64,000 nt of DNA. Source: Purshia tridentata (lineage: Eukaryota > Streptophyta > Magnoliopsida > Rosales > Rosaceae). This document shows, in pieces, positions 36,807-48,896 of the stretch. The stretch's first letter is position 1, and every line of letters begins with the position of its first letter. Position numbers and translations under genes: made by a program. The notes under the pieces are model-generated. The model was not told the DNA's origin. It worked only from the letters and a program-made list of their open reading frames with translations, and ran no database searches. The stretch covers positions 52,438 through 116,437 of the forward strand of contig QANT01007733.1 of assembly GCA_003254885.1 (NCBI GenBank), in the 5' to 3' direction.

Positions 36807-37571
36807 ATGATGATGTCCTTGTTGGTTGTGATGGAACTCATGATTTCATCAGTTTCTAGTCTTCCTGGAAATATGGAAAGCCAAGAGCTTGGGGTTGCCA
36901 TACAAGAGATGGAATCAGCCAACTACTTCACCTTTGTGATGCTCATGAACATGGACCCATTTGATCCGAGACTAGAAAAAAACATCACTTTCTTGATGCC
37001 CAACGACCGGATGCTATCAAAGGTGATGTTGCCACAACACTCTGTTACTGATTTCTTGCTGCGTCATTCAATCCCATCAGCGTTGCCTTTGGAGTATTTG
37101 GAAGCAATGCCAACAGGTTCAACAATTCCTAGTTCAAAGCCACACTACATACTCACACTCACACTCTCAGTCTCCAACGACAATAACAATAGTAATGCTA
37201 TTAACTTGTTCCTCAACAATGTCAAAATCATTAGGCCAAATATTTGCCGCGGTGCTGCAGGGTCTTCCATTCGATGTCATGGCATAGATGGGGTTCTAGG
37301 GCCACTCATTCCAGTACCACCACCTCCTGTGCCGCCGGCTACTTGTTCAAAACCCACACCTCAACCTCATCCAATTAACAGCAGCCTTAATCCAACACCT
37401 GTGTCTTCCTCTGCCTCACCCCCAACTCCAACTCCAACTCCAACTCCAACTAACACAAATAATCCAACTAAATCTGCAGCCTCTTCACTGTTTCTGTCTC
37501 ATGGTGGAATATTCAGAATCTCATTCACCTGTGCCATATTTGGCTACTGCCTGGTACTGCTAGCTAGCTAA
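36807..37571 (+). CDS. Single FAS1-domain (fasciclin-like) protein with GPI-type tail
   Basis: An intronless 254-residue frame. A short hydrophobic N terminus ending in SSVSSLPG looks like a signal peptide. One FAS1 domain follows (about 28-170), with the H1-like block NITFLMPNDRML and the H2-like region ending near IDGVLGPLIPV. A proline/threonine/serine-rich segment (about 172-225) suits O-glycosylation and includes tandem Thr-Pro units coded by a hexanucleotide repeat. The C-terminal hydrophobic run (GIFRISFTCAIFGYCLVLLAS) fits a GPI-anchor signal. It resembles plant single-FAS1 proteins rather than the longer two-domain FLAs. Such proteins sit at the cell surface and wall; the exact role is unknown. 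Confidence 0.82.
   Translation: MMMSLLVVMELMISSVSSLPGNMESQELGVAIQEMESANYFTFVMLMNMDPFDPRLEKNITFLMPNDRMLSKVMLPQHSVTDFLLRHSIPSALPLEYLEAMPTGSTIPSSKPHYILTLTLSVSNDNNNSNAINLFLNNVKIIRPNICRGAAGSSIRCHGIDGVLGPLIPVPPPPVPPATCSKPTPQPHPINSSLNPTPVSSSASPPTPTPTPTPTNTNNPTKSAASSLFLSHGGIFRISFTCAIFGYCLVLLAS
37421..37452 (+). repeat. Hexanucleotide microsatellite inside the FAS1 coding region
   Basis: About five tandem CCAACT-type units encode Pro-Thr repeats in the linker before the GPI tail. In-frame length change would alter only the linker. Confidence 0.75.
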
Positions 37572-37906
37572 GTGCTAACTCAAGGAGTCAAGCTGCTGTA
37601 TGCTGGAATTATAATTGCACATGGACTAACTGCTTCATAACATCATTTGCTTCTTGAAAAAGGATTAGTTTGGTTTAAGAATTATTTTAAATTAAATACT
37701 CCTTAAAAATATGACACGATTTCTTTCTATATGACGAAATATACTTTATCATTTGGTAAAGCTACTACGTTATACTTTTAATCGATTCAAGTCTCGAAAG
37801 ATGAGTCCATATAATCAAAAGAATGCTGACCTTTAAAATATTTTCCTTTCTGTACTTGCGTGAAAAAATATCAAAAAGTAGAATAGCAATCCCTAGTTAG
37901 AAAGAG
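37572..37906. other. Short convergent spacer between the FAS1 gene and TOZ
   Basis: This 335-base stretch holds the 3' ends of two convergent genes. No gene or strong structure is seen. Confidence 0.5.
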
Positions 37907-40900
37907 TTATGCCTCACTATTGGAAGCTGAACACTTGACTTTCTTATTCAAACCATCTTTTGATTTCTTTGATTTCCGTTTTTTCGAGGCTGCCTTTTCT
38001 TTCAAGGCTTCAGAGGTCCGCTTTTTGTCATCTTCTTCAGGTTCCGTTATAACCGTTCCATTCTCCTCACTGACAACCGTTGGATTCAATTCTTTGGCAT
38101 CCGTCTCTGGTTCAATTACTGACATCCCGGCCAGAGTGTAGTCCAACAACAATATGCCTCTCACGTGCCTGTCTATCCTGCTATAATGCCTCTGCGTATA
38201 TGGGATAAGACCTTCAAGAAGTTCCCGAATGCCCTTTATCTGAAACATTATTCATATCAAATAGGTAATCTCAATAAACAAAATATGCACAACCTAAAGA
38301 GATAAAATGCAATGCCTCTTGGTAGAAATAACAAGAATGAGCTTTGATCAAATCAATGATGGCCAATGCTAGTACCAAGGGTAGCTTATCAGCACAATGA
38401 CCGTTAACGACAAAAGTGTGGCTCATCATTAATATCTATGTAAAATTTCATTCGATTTATTGGACACCAACATATGGTGGTCCCTCACCCTGCTAGCATC
38501 TAGTAGCCTGTGGATTCAAGTCCTTACTCCTTTCTACAGTCAAAATTAAGCAAATTGAACCATGACTAAATATGAAAATATCCTATAGAACGCTTTTTAA
38601 AGTAACCTTAAAGAGAACACAAATAAGCAAAAACCACCACCTCAATAATTTCTGTTGGATTAATGATGTTGAACACTTTAAAAAGCACAAATTGTGCAAC
38701 ATGACAGAGCTTTGGCTTTGTATTCCAGTCTCGAACATATTCAAACAGTATCCGTAATTCTTCCTTGGCAAGGGCATGAAGGGCCTTCTCTATCTGCTTT
38801 TCAGCCACTCTCTTCCTGCAGGCAACTTGTCTAAGATATATGCCAGCAATTTAAGAGAACCAGGAAAAGGCAAAAAAGAATTTTAAAATTAACAAAATAA
38901 GAATTGCTAACCTGCAAAGTTCAGCAAAACACTCAAAAAGCTTATGAGGCCTGCGAAGCTCAAAAGCAATTTGAATTGCTTTAGTGTAGTCAGCATCTAA
39001 TACAGCATTTTCTAGTTCTTGGCTTTTCAAAACACCTTCCTCCTGAGTCATCATGAAAATTCTCATAAATATATATACATCCATATTATTTAAAACAATG
39101 AATTTGTACATGATAAGACAAAAAGAATATGAATTAATAATCTGGAGCAGTGTAGGTTGCCTAGGAGGTACATTTTTCCACATTAATATTTTAAGATTTT
39201 CCCAATCAACATACCAACAGATCTATGGACCAAATGTAAAAATAGCCTCGGTTATTAACGTGATTTGGTTTATGTCTGGCATCAATAGTCTTAGAGATGA
39301 ATTTGTCGAACTATGGCAAGTGATGACTCACCTCTTGACGGAAAGCTTCCTCTTTATCAGAGTCAGTACAATCATACCACAGATTGACGACAGCATCACC
39401 ACCGCCAGTTGCAAGCATTTCTGTCTTCTTTCCAACTGCCAAAGCCCAAACCTGCAGGGTAAATTCCTGTCAATCAATGAAAAGGAAAGCAAAAGTCTTC
39501 TTTTTGGGTGGTGTGTACAAAGGGCAGAGACACAAAATTCTACCTTGTCCTCATGCTGATCATATGTAGCAATGCATTCCTCAGTTTTGACCATCCACAG
39601 CTTTACCAACCCATCAGCACCTGAAAATGATAACTTATAGTCAAAGCATATATCATCACAGTTTTAGGAGGTGGGGAGAACCAAATTATGAACTGAGCCT
39701 CATTACCAGAAGAAATAAACTGGGTTCCACGGGTAAGAAATGATGCTCTTAATACACTTGAAGAATGCCCTTCAAATGTTTTCAAGCAGGAACCATTAGA
39801 TATAGCCCATATCTTTATTGTTTTATCACCAGAAGCTGTTATAACACATTGATCAACTGGAGAAAACTCTACAGACCAAATCCCCCTTTTATGACCCTTA
39901 AGTGTAACTACTAATACAAGATCTGGAAGCCTCCATACACAAGCAGTGCGGTCCTGATCAATGAAAAACTCAAAAAGTTAAAAGAGGCAGTGCCATTAAG
40001 TGTCTCTAGGATCCTCTCTTTCTTCCACAGAACACCGTCCATAATAATAAGATAAATGAAAGAGAATTAAAGAGGCAGTGCCTTAAAAACTACTAACCTG
40101 AGAACCACTACAAACTAAACTATCATTTGGTGCAACAGCTACTGAATTGATATCCTTATCATGGGCTGCTACAACAGCTTTTGCTTTCAAATTTATTGGC
40201 TTTTCTGCATAGTCTGAAAGACCATACAAATTCCACACCTTGAGGGTACGGTCACTAGACAAAAAGAAATGGTTTAGGTTATTCAAAAATTAAACAGTTT
40301 CTTAACAACTTAATAAGCTAAACAGCCGTCGCCAGAAGTTAACAACCACAGAGTAATCTTTCATTATTGAAAGCATCATCAGTAACACCCAAATCACAAG
40401 TGTTTACATTGAAATTGTAAACAAAATATGAGAAAGAAATCTTGGTAAAAGGATGGCCTGCATAATTTCTCACCTACTACCACTAACAAAGAAGTCTCTC
40501 CCCTTCTTTGAAAAAGCAATAGCTCCAATAGCTCCCATGTGTCCTGTGCCAAGACCAAGGCAACATCTGCTTTCTGATTCCCACAACCTAACCTACACAG
40601 GATGGAGTCAAAGATGCAAACAAATATCATTTATAAACTCAAGGGCAACATAGGTGGATTTTGCCAATACAGTTATTTTTATATAAGATAGAGTGCTTTC
40701 AGACTAAATGAATGGACAAGATCAATGATCTACATCTACTGGTACCAGAGAGAGGCAAAAACAAGCCCATAATCGCCTTAAGGGCAAACAAGGCAGACAA
40801 AGAAACTGAAACTTACAGTGTTGTCCTTGCTTCCTGTTACTATAAGTGTTCTTCCAGAACTTGATACACAGGTGTCAAGGCATAGAACGATTCCAGTATG

Positions 40901-43486
40901 ACCTGCCAATACATAAGAACACGACATGGACGCAACTTCATACACTCGTACCTGCATGTTTCCAAATCAAGTAACATATCAATAACCAAAATAATATAAC
41001 TGACATCACATTCCTTTAACCACAAACACCAGAAGAATTATTGGGTGCATGAGCCTACATGATATCATGGCCAAAGCCAAGCTGTCTTTGTCCAACTGAC
41101 AACAGATCAGACCATGCATAAATTTTCAAATTTTATTCCTGCTCATAACCAAAGCTTATGCTTCCAATGATACACAATGCACCAAAAAAAAAAGAAAAAA
41201 AGATTTGCATTGTCCACAAGCTTTAGGATCTCATCACTGAAGCAAATATTTTCCCGAACATAAACAGATGCATGGTACAAGCACAGAAATGCTATACAGA
41301 TGCAAAAAATATAGAGAAAGAAAAACCTTTTTTAGATTTTTACAGTCAAAACTCATTGTCACTGATCATGTTATCAGAAAATTTTAGTTCTAAGAGATTT
41401 AGCAAAACAATGAAGCAATAAAAGGATAGTGTCTGATGTTTTCATTTGAGAAGAAAATTGATCTTCTCAAACTTTTATAACATATACATAGTTGCACCAA
41501 TCAATCCTACTTGTAACTTGCGGGTATATATAAATAAATACAAGCACACATATATATAATATATAGCTTTTTAAAGATAGATAGGAATCTACCCCAAATT
41601 ACCTGCTCAATATTTGTGGCAACAGCAAGAAATTGTTCATCATCACCTAAAAACTTCATGTCCACAATCTCTTCATTGTATCCTACAAGTCTTTTGCTTA
41701 GAATAAATTCCAGTGTCCCTTCAGGGCATTTTTCTGGGGAATATAAGAGGAACTCCTGATCAGCAGTCACACAAAGCAGCCCTTGATCCAACGGTAGGAT
41801 GACAGCTGCAGTGAAGCCCCTTTTTGATTCATCGACATCTGAGGTGACAGTAACATCTGAGGACTTTTGCTCAAATAGGCAAACTGCACTGTCAAAATAA
41901 ATAAAGAATTACAAACCATTCTGATCAACAAAAAATGAAAACAAAGCATGACAAAATGCAAATAAATACACAATGCAACCCATTCTAAGGGCCCCACAAT
42001 CATGACTAAAAATCTTTATAATCAAGAACTACTTCAAACAAAATATTTAAGAACATCCTCATGATTTACCCTTCAGAATTCCAAATCCGTACAATCCCAC
42101 GCTCGCCAACTGTTATAAAACATATTGCAGGTAACCCACTTTTCTTTCCACTCTTCTGCTTGTAGGAACCCAAACAGGAAGATAAGAGAGTTCCGGAATG
42201 GATTACACACACAGCTTCAAGGACCTCGTATGTTGTTACAGTCTTAATGCAGCTATAGTCATGAAGGTTCCACAAGATTACCACCTGAAACCATTCTGCA
42301 ATCAATTTCTGTCTGACATAACAACAATTAAAACTAGAGGGCATCCAAATAATGCCCAGTGACATGCCACTGACACAGAATACGGAAGGCATTTGAACAA
42401 AGATCTCAATAAACTAAACAATCCACAGTTAAAAACCAATAATTGATATGCAAAATTTCAACCAAACTTTGAATGGTTATTTGCAAAAAGGCCAAAACAA
42501 CCAAAGTATAATATGTAAAAGCTGGACTCAAGAAAAAAGAAGATATTACTAGATGCATACTGAGTGAAAACAATCCTGATTAAAATACTGCTACCAAGTA
42601 TTAAGCAAAATCAAGATACGAATAGACTTGCCTTATCTCTTCCAGCCGAGAGCAACGTCCATCCATCTTCAGACAGTGCCAAAGAAGTCACCGTTGAGTG
42701 ATGCCCATTAAGTGTTGCAATGCACTTCTTAGTTAATAGATCCCAAACTTTCACAGTGGCATCATCACTTCCAGAGAAAAGCTAATTAAATAAACGCCCA
42801 TCAGCATTATCAGTAATAAGTTCATTACAGAATTAGTTTCAACACATTACATCTCTGAAACAAATGCAAAAACAAGAGTAAGAACCATCTGAAAATTGAG
42901 CTTACAAGTGGTTTGGTAGGATCGGGATGGAAGAGAATAGTAGAAACAACCCCATTGTGACCTTTAAAATAATGAGTGCAAAAGCTACCATCAACATCCC
43001 AAACAAGAACCTTCTTATCAGCTCCTGCCGTCGCAAGCAATCCTCCAGATGGATGACAGGCCATTCCCATCACAGGACCATCATGACCCTGTCCAAATGG
43101 TCATACACAAGAATCAGTCACTAAAATTTCACTTAGTAATAGCCAAACAGAACCATTTCAACTTAGGCACCGCACAATTAGGCAATTACCTTCCAAGAAC
43201 GCACACATTTGAAGGTGGAGAGGTCCCAGACCCTAATTTGGCGACTGTGACTAGCGGAGAAGAGCAACTTGTCGTCGGGGCTAAGGGTCAAAGCCGTGAC
43301 GGCCTCGGAGTCGCCTTCAATAGTCGACCGTATCGAGGAGTTGGAGGAATCCACGACCTTAATGGACTCGCTGCACGCGCACACGATGAATGAGCCGTCG
43401 GATGAGACCGCGAAGGGCCCGCCGGAGTAGAACTGTTGCAGAGACGGCAAGCACCGGTAGTTCTTCTTTAAAGGTAGAGTCGCCAT
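37907..43486 (-). CDS. TOZ: U3 snoRNP WD40 protein UTP13 / TORMOZ (TBL3)
   Basis: Fourteen exons (complement of 37907-38239, 38641-38815, 38912-39042, 39332-39451, 39544-39620, 39707-39953, 40098-40254, 40474-40592, 40817-40951, 41603-41888, 42070-42284, 42632-42781, 42906-43088, 43088 continuing upstream as 43190-43486) give 874 residues. About a dozen WD40 repeats form two propellers (about residues 20-650), with units such as GHDGPVMGMACHPSGGLLAT and GHKRGIWSVEFSPVDQCVIT. The Utp13-specific C-terminal helical domain follows (about 680-800), then a lysine-rich nuclear/nucleolar tail (KKRKSKKSKDGLNKKVK). UTP13 is part of the UTP-B complex of the small-subunit processome for 18S rRNA processing; Arabidopsis TOZ is essential in embryos. 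The intron with donor at 42631-42630 appears to be GC-AG. Exon 2 is 42906-43088 and exon 1 is 43190-43486. Confidence 0.92.
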
Positions 43487-45002
43487 GAGAGAATTTTGAA
43501 GCTCCGCTCTCGGTACTCCTAGAAAGACAGAAAAACTGAGATGAGAGTTATGCAAGGGAGTGAAGGGACCGTCGAGCTGAAAGTAGGGTTTTAGGATTTT
43601 TTTTTTTTTTTTNTTTTTTTTTTGTTTTGGTCAGAAGGGTTTTAGGATGTTACCCTGTTTTTTTTTTTTTCGCCACTAGGATGTTACCGCTTACCGGTGA
43701 CCCAACCATAAAAAACGAATAAGGTTTAAGGTCGGGTAGCGGAGCCCGATACTTTCTTGGGTCGGGTATACCGTATACGGATGGCAAATCGTGTTCATTT
43801 TCAATTTGAGACGTAAAATAAAGACTCGGGTATCCTAACATTCAAACCTTGATAAACATCACGTGCTATATAATTGGTAACCAAAAAATAAACTACAAGT
43901 ACAACCTATTGAAGTAGGTTTGAACTTATAAATCTACAATCATCCCTCATCCCATACCATTGGAGCTAAAACTTGATGTGCCTACATCTAGATTGAGATG
44001 TGAGAATGTGTTAAGAATTAAAGATTTCTTAAATGTGTACATTTGAAGCTTTCAAATTATACATCCTTAAATTTGCATTCATATTCATATTCCTTTTTAA
44101 ATTAGTGAATAGTGTCAAAAATTTCATTAAAATGGGTCAATCTATTATTAGTGAAAAATGTTATTGTAATTGTTTATCAAGTTCTTAATGAATTCTGTGA
44201 TGTACACATTTCATTAAAATGAACTAGCCTATTCTTCTACTTTTGGAATTGGACTAAAAAAAAAACCATTACAATGCTACAATATATATTATTTGTTATT
44301 TAAAATATATATAACACGATTAAAATTGAAACAAATAAATAAATAATACAAATTCGTGTACATATAAGAGTGGTCAAACACTACTAATATTTAAGTAGAA
44401 GAGTGAATATAGTCTTTTATTTTTGGGTTAGAGCACGTGTTTATTTATTTTGGTAAAATTGGTTTAGTGTGGAAATTTGGAACACAGAGTGTTGTGAACT
44501 TGTGTTTATATGATTGGGTGAGGTTGCAAGGTGAGTTGTAGGAGGGGGTTAGCCTAATAATTTTGTGTTCGAGGAGGGAATTTTGGTAAGACTAACCGCC
44601 AAGGATAGGAAGACATTTGAACGTGAGGTAAGGCATGCTTTCTCCTCCTACCCTTTTTTCCCTCTAACCCAAAACACAAACATCTCAACCCCATCTGCCA
44701 AATCTACCCCCTATCCCTCTCACACCACCGTTGTTCCTACCTAACTCCTTCTTCTTACCCCCGCCCTCTGCTTCTCTTGTATTTATTACTTGACACTTGC
44801 TTTACTTCTCTGATCTACAACACACCAACGCACCCACCTCTCTCTCTCTCTTTCTTGTCTGAATTCTGATCATTTCTGTCCTCATTAATCAAACCCGGCC
44901 TCTCTGTTTTTTCAAGTTTATATATCACAAACACACACAAAGAGGCAGAGTTACCCTCATAAGCAAAAGGGAAATTAGTTAGCGCACACACACACACGCA
45001 CC
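43487..45002. other. Divergent intergenic region: TOZ and 4CL promoters
   Basis: The TOZ leader and promoter lie at the left, with a T homopolymer at 43598-43623 that includes the only ambiguous base of the window (N at 43613) and a second T run at 43661-43670. The centre is AT-rich spacer. The right end holds the 4CL promoter with an AC element at 44739-44745 and a CT-rich leader with a CA repeat just before the ATG. No other gene is seen. Confidence 0.55.
44739..44745 (+). promoter_or_regulatory. AC element (AC-III type) in the 4CL promoter
   Basis: The sequence ACCTAAC is the AC-III form of the MYB-bound AC elements found in phenylpropanoid gene promoters. It lies 258 bases upstream of the 4CL start codon. 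An ACCAACG near 44824 is close to AC-II but not exact. Confidence 0.5.
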
Positions 45003-48000
45003 ATGCTATCCATTGCTTCTAATTCCGTTGAAACCCAAAAGCCTGCAGAAATATCTCCCAAGATCATTTCTGAGATTGATGCTACCACTCCCACACAAAA
45101 CCACCAAACACCAGCAGCTACTCCCCCAACCACCACCCAAACCGACCATGTCTTCAAATCAAAATTACCAGACATACCCATCTCTAACCACCTCCCTCTC
45201 CACACCTACTGCTTCGAGAACCTCTCCGAATTCTCAGACAGACCCTGTTTGATCAATGGCTCCACCGGAAAAACCTACACTTTCTCCGAAACCCACCTCA
45301 TTTCCCAAAAGACCGGAACCGGCCTCTCCAACCTCGGCATCAACAAAGACGATGTGATCATGATCCTTTTGCAGAACTGCGCCGAGTTCGTCTTCGCATT
45401 CATGGGCGCTTCCATGATCGGTGCCGTCTCTACCACCGCCAATCCTTTCTACACCCCAGCCGAGCTTTACAAGCAGTTGACGGCTTCCAATGCCAAACTC
45501 ATCATCACTCAATCACAGTACGTGGACAAGCTCCGACAGGTTCCCAACGGCGACCAACACTACCCCAAATTGGGTGAAGACTTTAAAGTGGTCACCATTG
45601 ATGAGCCTCCTGAGAATTGCTTGCATTTCTCAGTGATTTCCGAGGCCAACGAGAAGGAGATTCCAGAGATTGTGATCGACCCAGATGACCCAGTAGCCTT
45701 ACCTTTCTCCTCAGGGACTACTGGCCTACCCAAAGGTGTAATTCTAACCCACAAGAGCTTGATAACCAGCGTGGGTCAACAAGTGGACGGAGAGAACCCA
45801 AACTTGTACTTGAAGGAGGACGACGTCGTTTTGTGTGTGCTGCCATTGTTTCATATATACTCGTTGAACAGTGTGCTGCTCTGCTCGCTTAGAGCAGGGG
45901 CTGCAGTTCTGCTCCTCCAAAAATTCGAGATCGGGACACTGTTGGATCTGATACAGCGGCACAGAGTGTCGGTGGCGGCGGTGGTGCCACCGTTGGTGAT
46001 AGCACTGGCCAAGAATCCAATGGTGGCCAAGTTCGACCTCAGCTCCATTAGAGTGGTGTTGTCGGGAGCGGCGCCACTGGGAAAGGAGTTGGAGGAGGCA
46101 CTAAGGAGCCGAGTTCCTCAGGCAGTGTTGGGTCAGGTACGTAATTCCATCAAATTCCCATTTTTCGTGATACTCAACAACTGTTTTTGCTTTTTGTTTA
46201 ATTTTATAATTTTAATTCAATTCTGAAACCAAATATTAGGAACTAGGAATAGGAATTTTGTCATTCTAAATGAGCCTCATGCTACTCCCAATTAAGTTTC
46301 GACATAAATATTTATGGCCCATATGAGTTGCAAATCAGATGTGTTATACAATTCATATCTTTTTTCAATTTGATATATAATCCTTTTTAAGAATCTAACT
46401 AACTATATGCCATGGTACGAATTAATTATAGTTTTATTGTTAAGATATAGAATGCATGTATAAGGATTAGAGTAAATACTAAAGAAGTAGAATTAGTTGC
46501 AAATCATGGTTAAATGAGCAATGGAGGAGTTGGTAGAGGAAAATGAGAATTGAAACTTTATTGTTGACATGGAAATACGGCATACATGTATGTGGCCCAG
46601 TCAATTAACGTGTGATGTGGACATAAACAATGACACTAACTATCCTGCTTGAGTGTGTGTTGAGAAACAGACTTACGTGGTCATATTAAATTTTATGAGA
46701 AGCCAACGGCTATTTTTTATTTAGCATAGCATGTATTCCTCACCAACCTATGCTCTGTGTTGTGCATCCCCCAAATTGGCCGCTAAATAGCCTGAAAATT
46801 TGGTTGCATTAATTAATTAAAGCCGATAATTCAAAAATAATTTATGTAAAAGTCACTATTGGAAAAGGAGGTCCAATCAACTCAACGCATTCTTTCTTGT
46901 TTATATATTTAATGCTCAGCAGCCGTGGCTTGGGGGTTAAGGGCATCACGTGGAATTTAACCAAAATGTTATTTCGTACAATTTATATTAGTTTTACAAA
47001 AGAAAAATATTTTGTATCTTAGAAGGGCAAAAAATTTATGTGCCATATTTTGATGTGATAAATTATTTTGTACACATCATATTTATTTGTGACATTATAT
47101 TAATAATATTATTATTAATAAAAGCCTATTCTATCCAATCAAAATGTAATATCACAAATCAATTTCCTCTACGTCTTCTAATTTTTTAATTTTTTTAAAA
47201 GGTTAAATAGTTTTTATAAAAATCTAGGTGGGCACTCTTGCACTGCCCTTTTACGAAATCTAGCTAGCTAGTAGCTACTTGGTCATTTTTGTACGAACAC
47301 GGTTTAGTTTAATCAACACTACTGTATAATTATTAATTTGAAATGAAGTTTCTTCAGCCTTTTCCTTTATTTGATTACTGATTAGGACTGTGCGTACTAA
47401 ATAATCAAGTCACCGTATATGCAAGTATACTGTACATGTCTTGGTCTTTATTTGGCAAGCCTTTAAAAAGAAAAAGAAAAATTGGTGTTCACGTGTCATC
47501 ATATCATCTTATCATCTAAAGATATTTATTTGAATTAGTTATGTGATAAATTATTCAGCTGCCTCTTCATTTTTTTATTTGTGATCGATGAACCGTGATC
47601 TTTTTTCTTTTCTTTTTTGTTAGGGGGTCAGGCAGGGTGTCCGGGAAAATTAATTAATATTTGATATATGAAGAAAAATACATGGATGTGTAATACATAA
47701 AATTAAAATAAAAAGAAAGAAAAGAAAAAGGGTTGATTAATGATGATATCGATCTCTTGAATTATATCTTAAAAAGTAATTAGTTTAAATGTATGTGTAG
47801 GGTTACGGGATGACAGAGGCAGGGCCGGTGCTATCAATGTGCTTAGCATTCGCAAAGCAACCGTTTGAAACAAAGTCAGGGTCATGTGGGACGGTGGTCA
47901 GAAATGCAGAGCTGAAGGTCATTGACCCCGAAACTGGTTGCTCCCTTGGCTATAACCAACCCGGCGAGATTTGCATCCGTGGCTCTCAAATCATGAAAGG

Positions 48001-48896
48001 TATTCTACTTACTACTACTTCATTTATTAATTAATTATTGCATTACTGTATCATTAATTAATTAATTAATTAATTTTAGGATATTTGAACGATGCTGAGG
48101 CCACGGCAAGCACCGTAGATAAGGAGGGCTGGCTTCACACCGGCGACGTAGGGTATGTGGATGATGACGATGAGGTTTTCATTGTTGACAGAGTGAAGGA
48201 GCTCATCAAATTCAAAGGCTTCCAAGTATGTACTCAACTCACTAAATTATATATTTAATCAAGAGCTAGCTAGTAAATTAATTTGGCCTTTAAATCCTGG
48301 ATTAAGCTCTTAATTATTTTCAGGTGCCACCGGCCGAGCTGGAGTCTCTACTTGTAAGCCACCCATCCATTGCAGATGCAGCCGTTGTTCCGTAAGGATC
48401 TAACTAGCTAGCTACTACTTTAATTTTTAATTAATTAAATATATTGAACATGCATGTATAATGTACGTACGTACAATTACAGGCAAAAAGATGATGTTGC
48501 TGGTGAAGTTCCTGTTGCATTCGTGGTTCGATCTAATGGTCTTGATCTTACCGAAGAGGCTGTAAAAGAATTTATAGCAAAACAGGTACGTAGCTAGCTA
48601 GCTATATGGGGCATTAATATATCACTTCAAAATTAATTAATTCATCATGTACTATAAAAAAGAAATTATAAAACTCGATCGATCTGATATAGTAAGCAAT
48701 ATATGTGGCCTTATATATATGCATATAATGCCTTTGAATGCATGAATTAATGATGGAATGCATATGCATGCAGGTGGTGTTTTACAAGAGGCTGCACAAG
48801 GTGTACTTCGTCCATGCCATTCCAAAGTCTCCGTCTGGAAAGATCTTGAGAAAAGACCTGAGAGCCAAGCTAGCTGCAGCCACTCCAATGGCCTAG
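45003..48896 (+). CDS. 4CL: 4-coumarate:CoA ligase
   Basis: Six exons (45003-46136, 47801-47999, 48080-48225, 48324-48391, 48483-48585, 48774-48896) give 590 residues. The enzyme activates 4-coumarate and related cinnamates to CoA thioesters, the branch point from phenylpropanoids to lignin and flavonoids. The AMP-binding motif (box I) [11 protein letters not shown] is near residue 237, GYGMTEAGP follows the first intron, and box II GEICIRG is near 433. The adenylation hinge and [12 protein letters not shown] lysine motif are present near the end. The N terminus carries about 50 extra Ser/Thr/Pro-rich residues before [10 protein letters not shown], as in some 4CL isoforms. There is no C-terminal SKL, so it is a cytosolic 4CL rather than a peroxisomal 4CL-like protein. 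Intron 1 is 1.66 kb. Class I versus class II cannot be settled by eye. Confidence 0.93.

Noticed and set aside
45013-45512. Overlapping frames on both strands at the start of 4CL
   Set aside because: Shadows of the 4CL coding frame, which alone matches a family.
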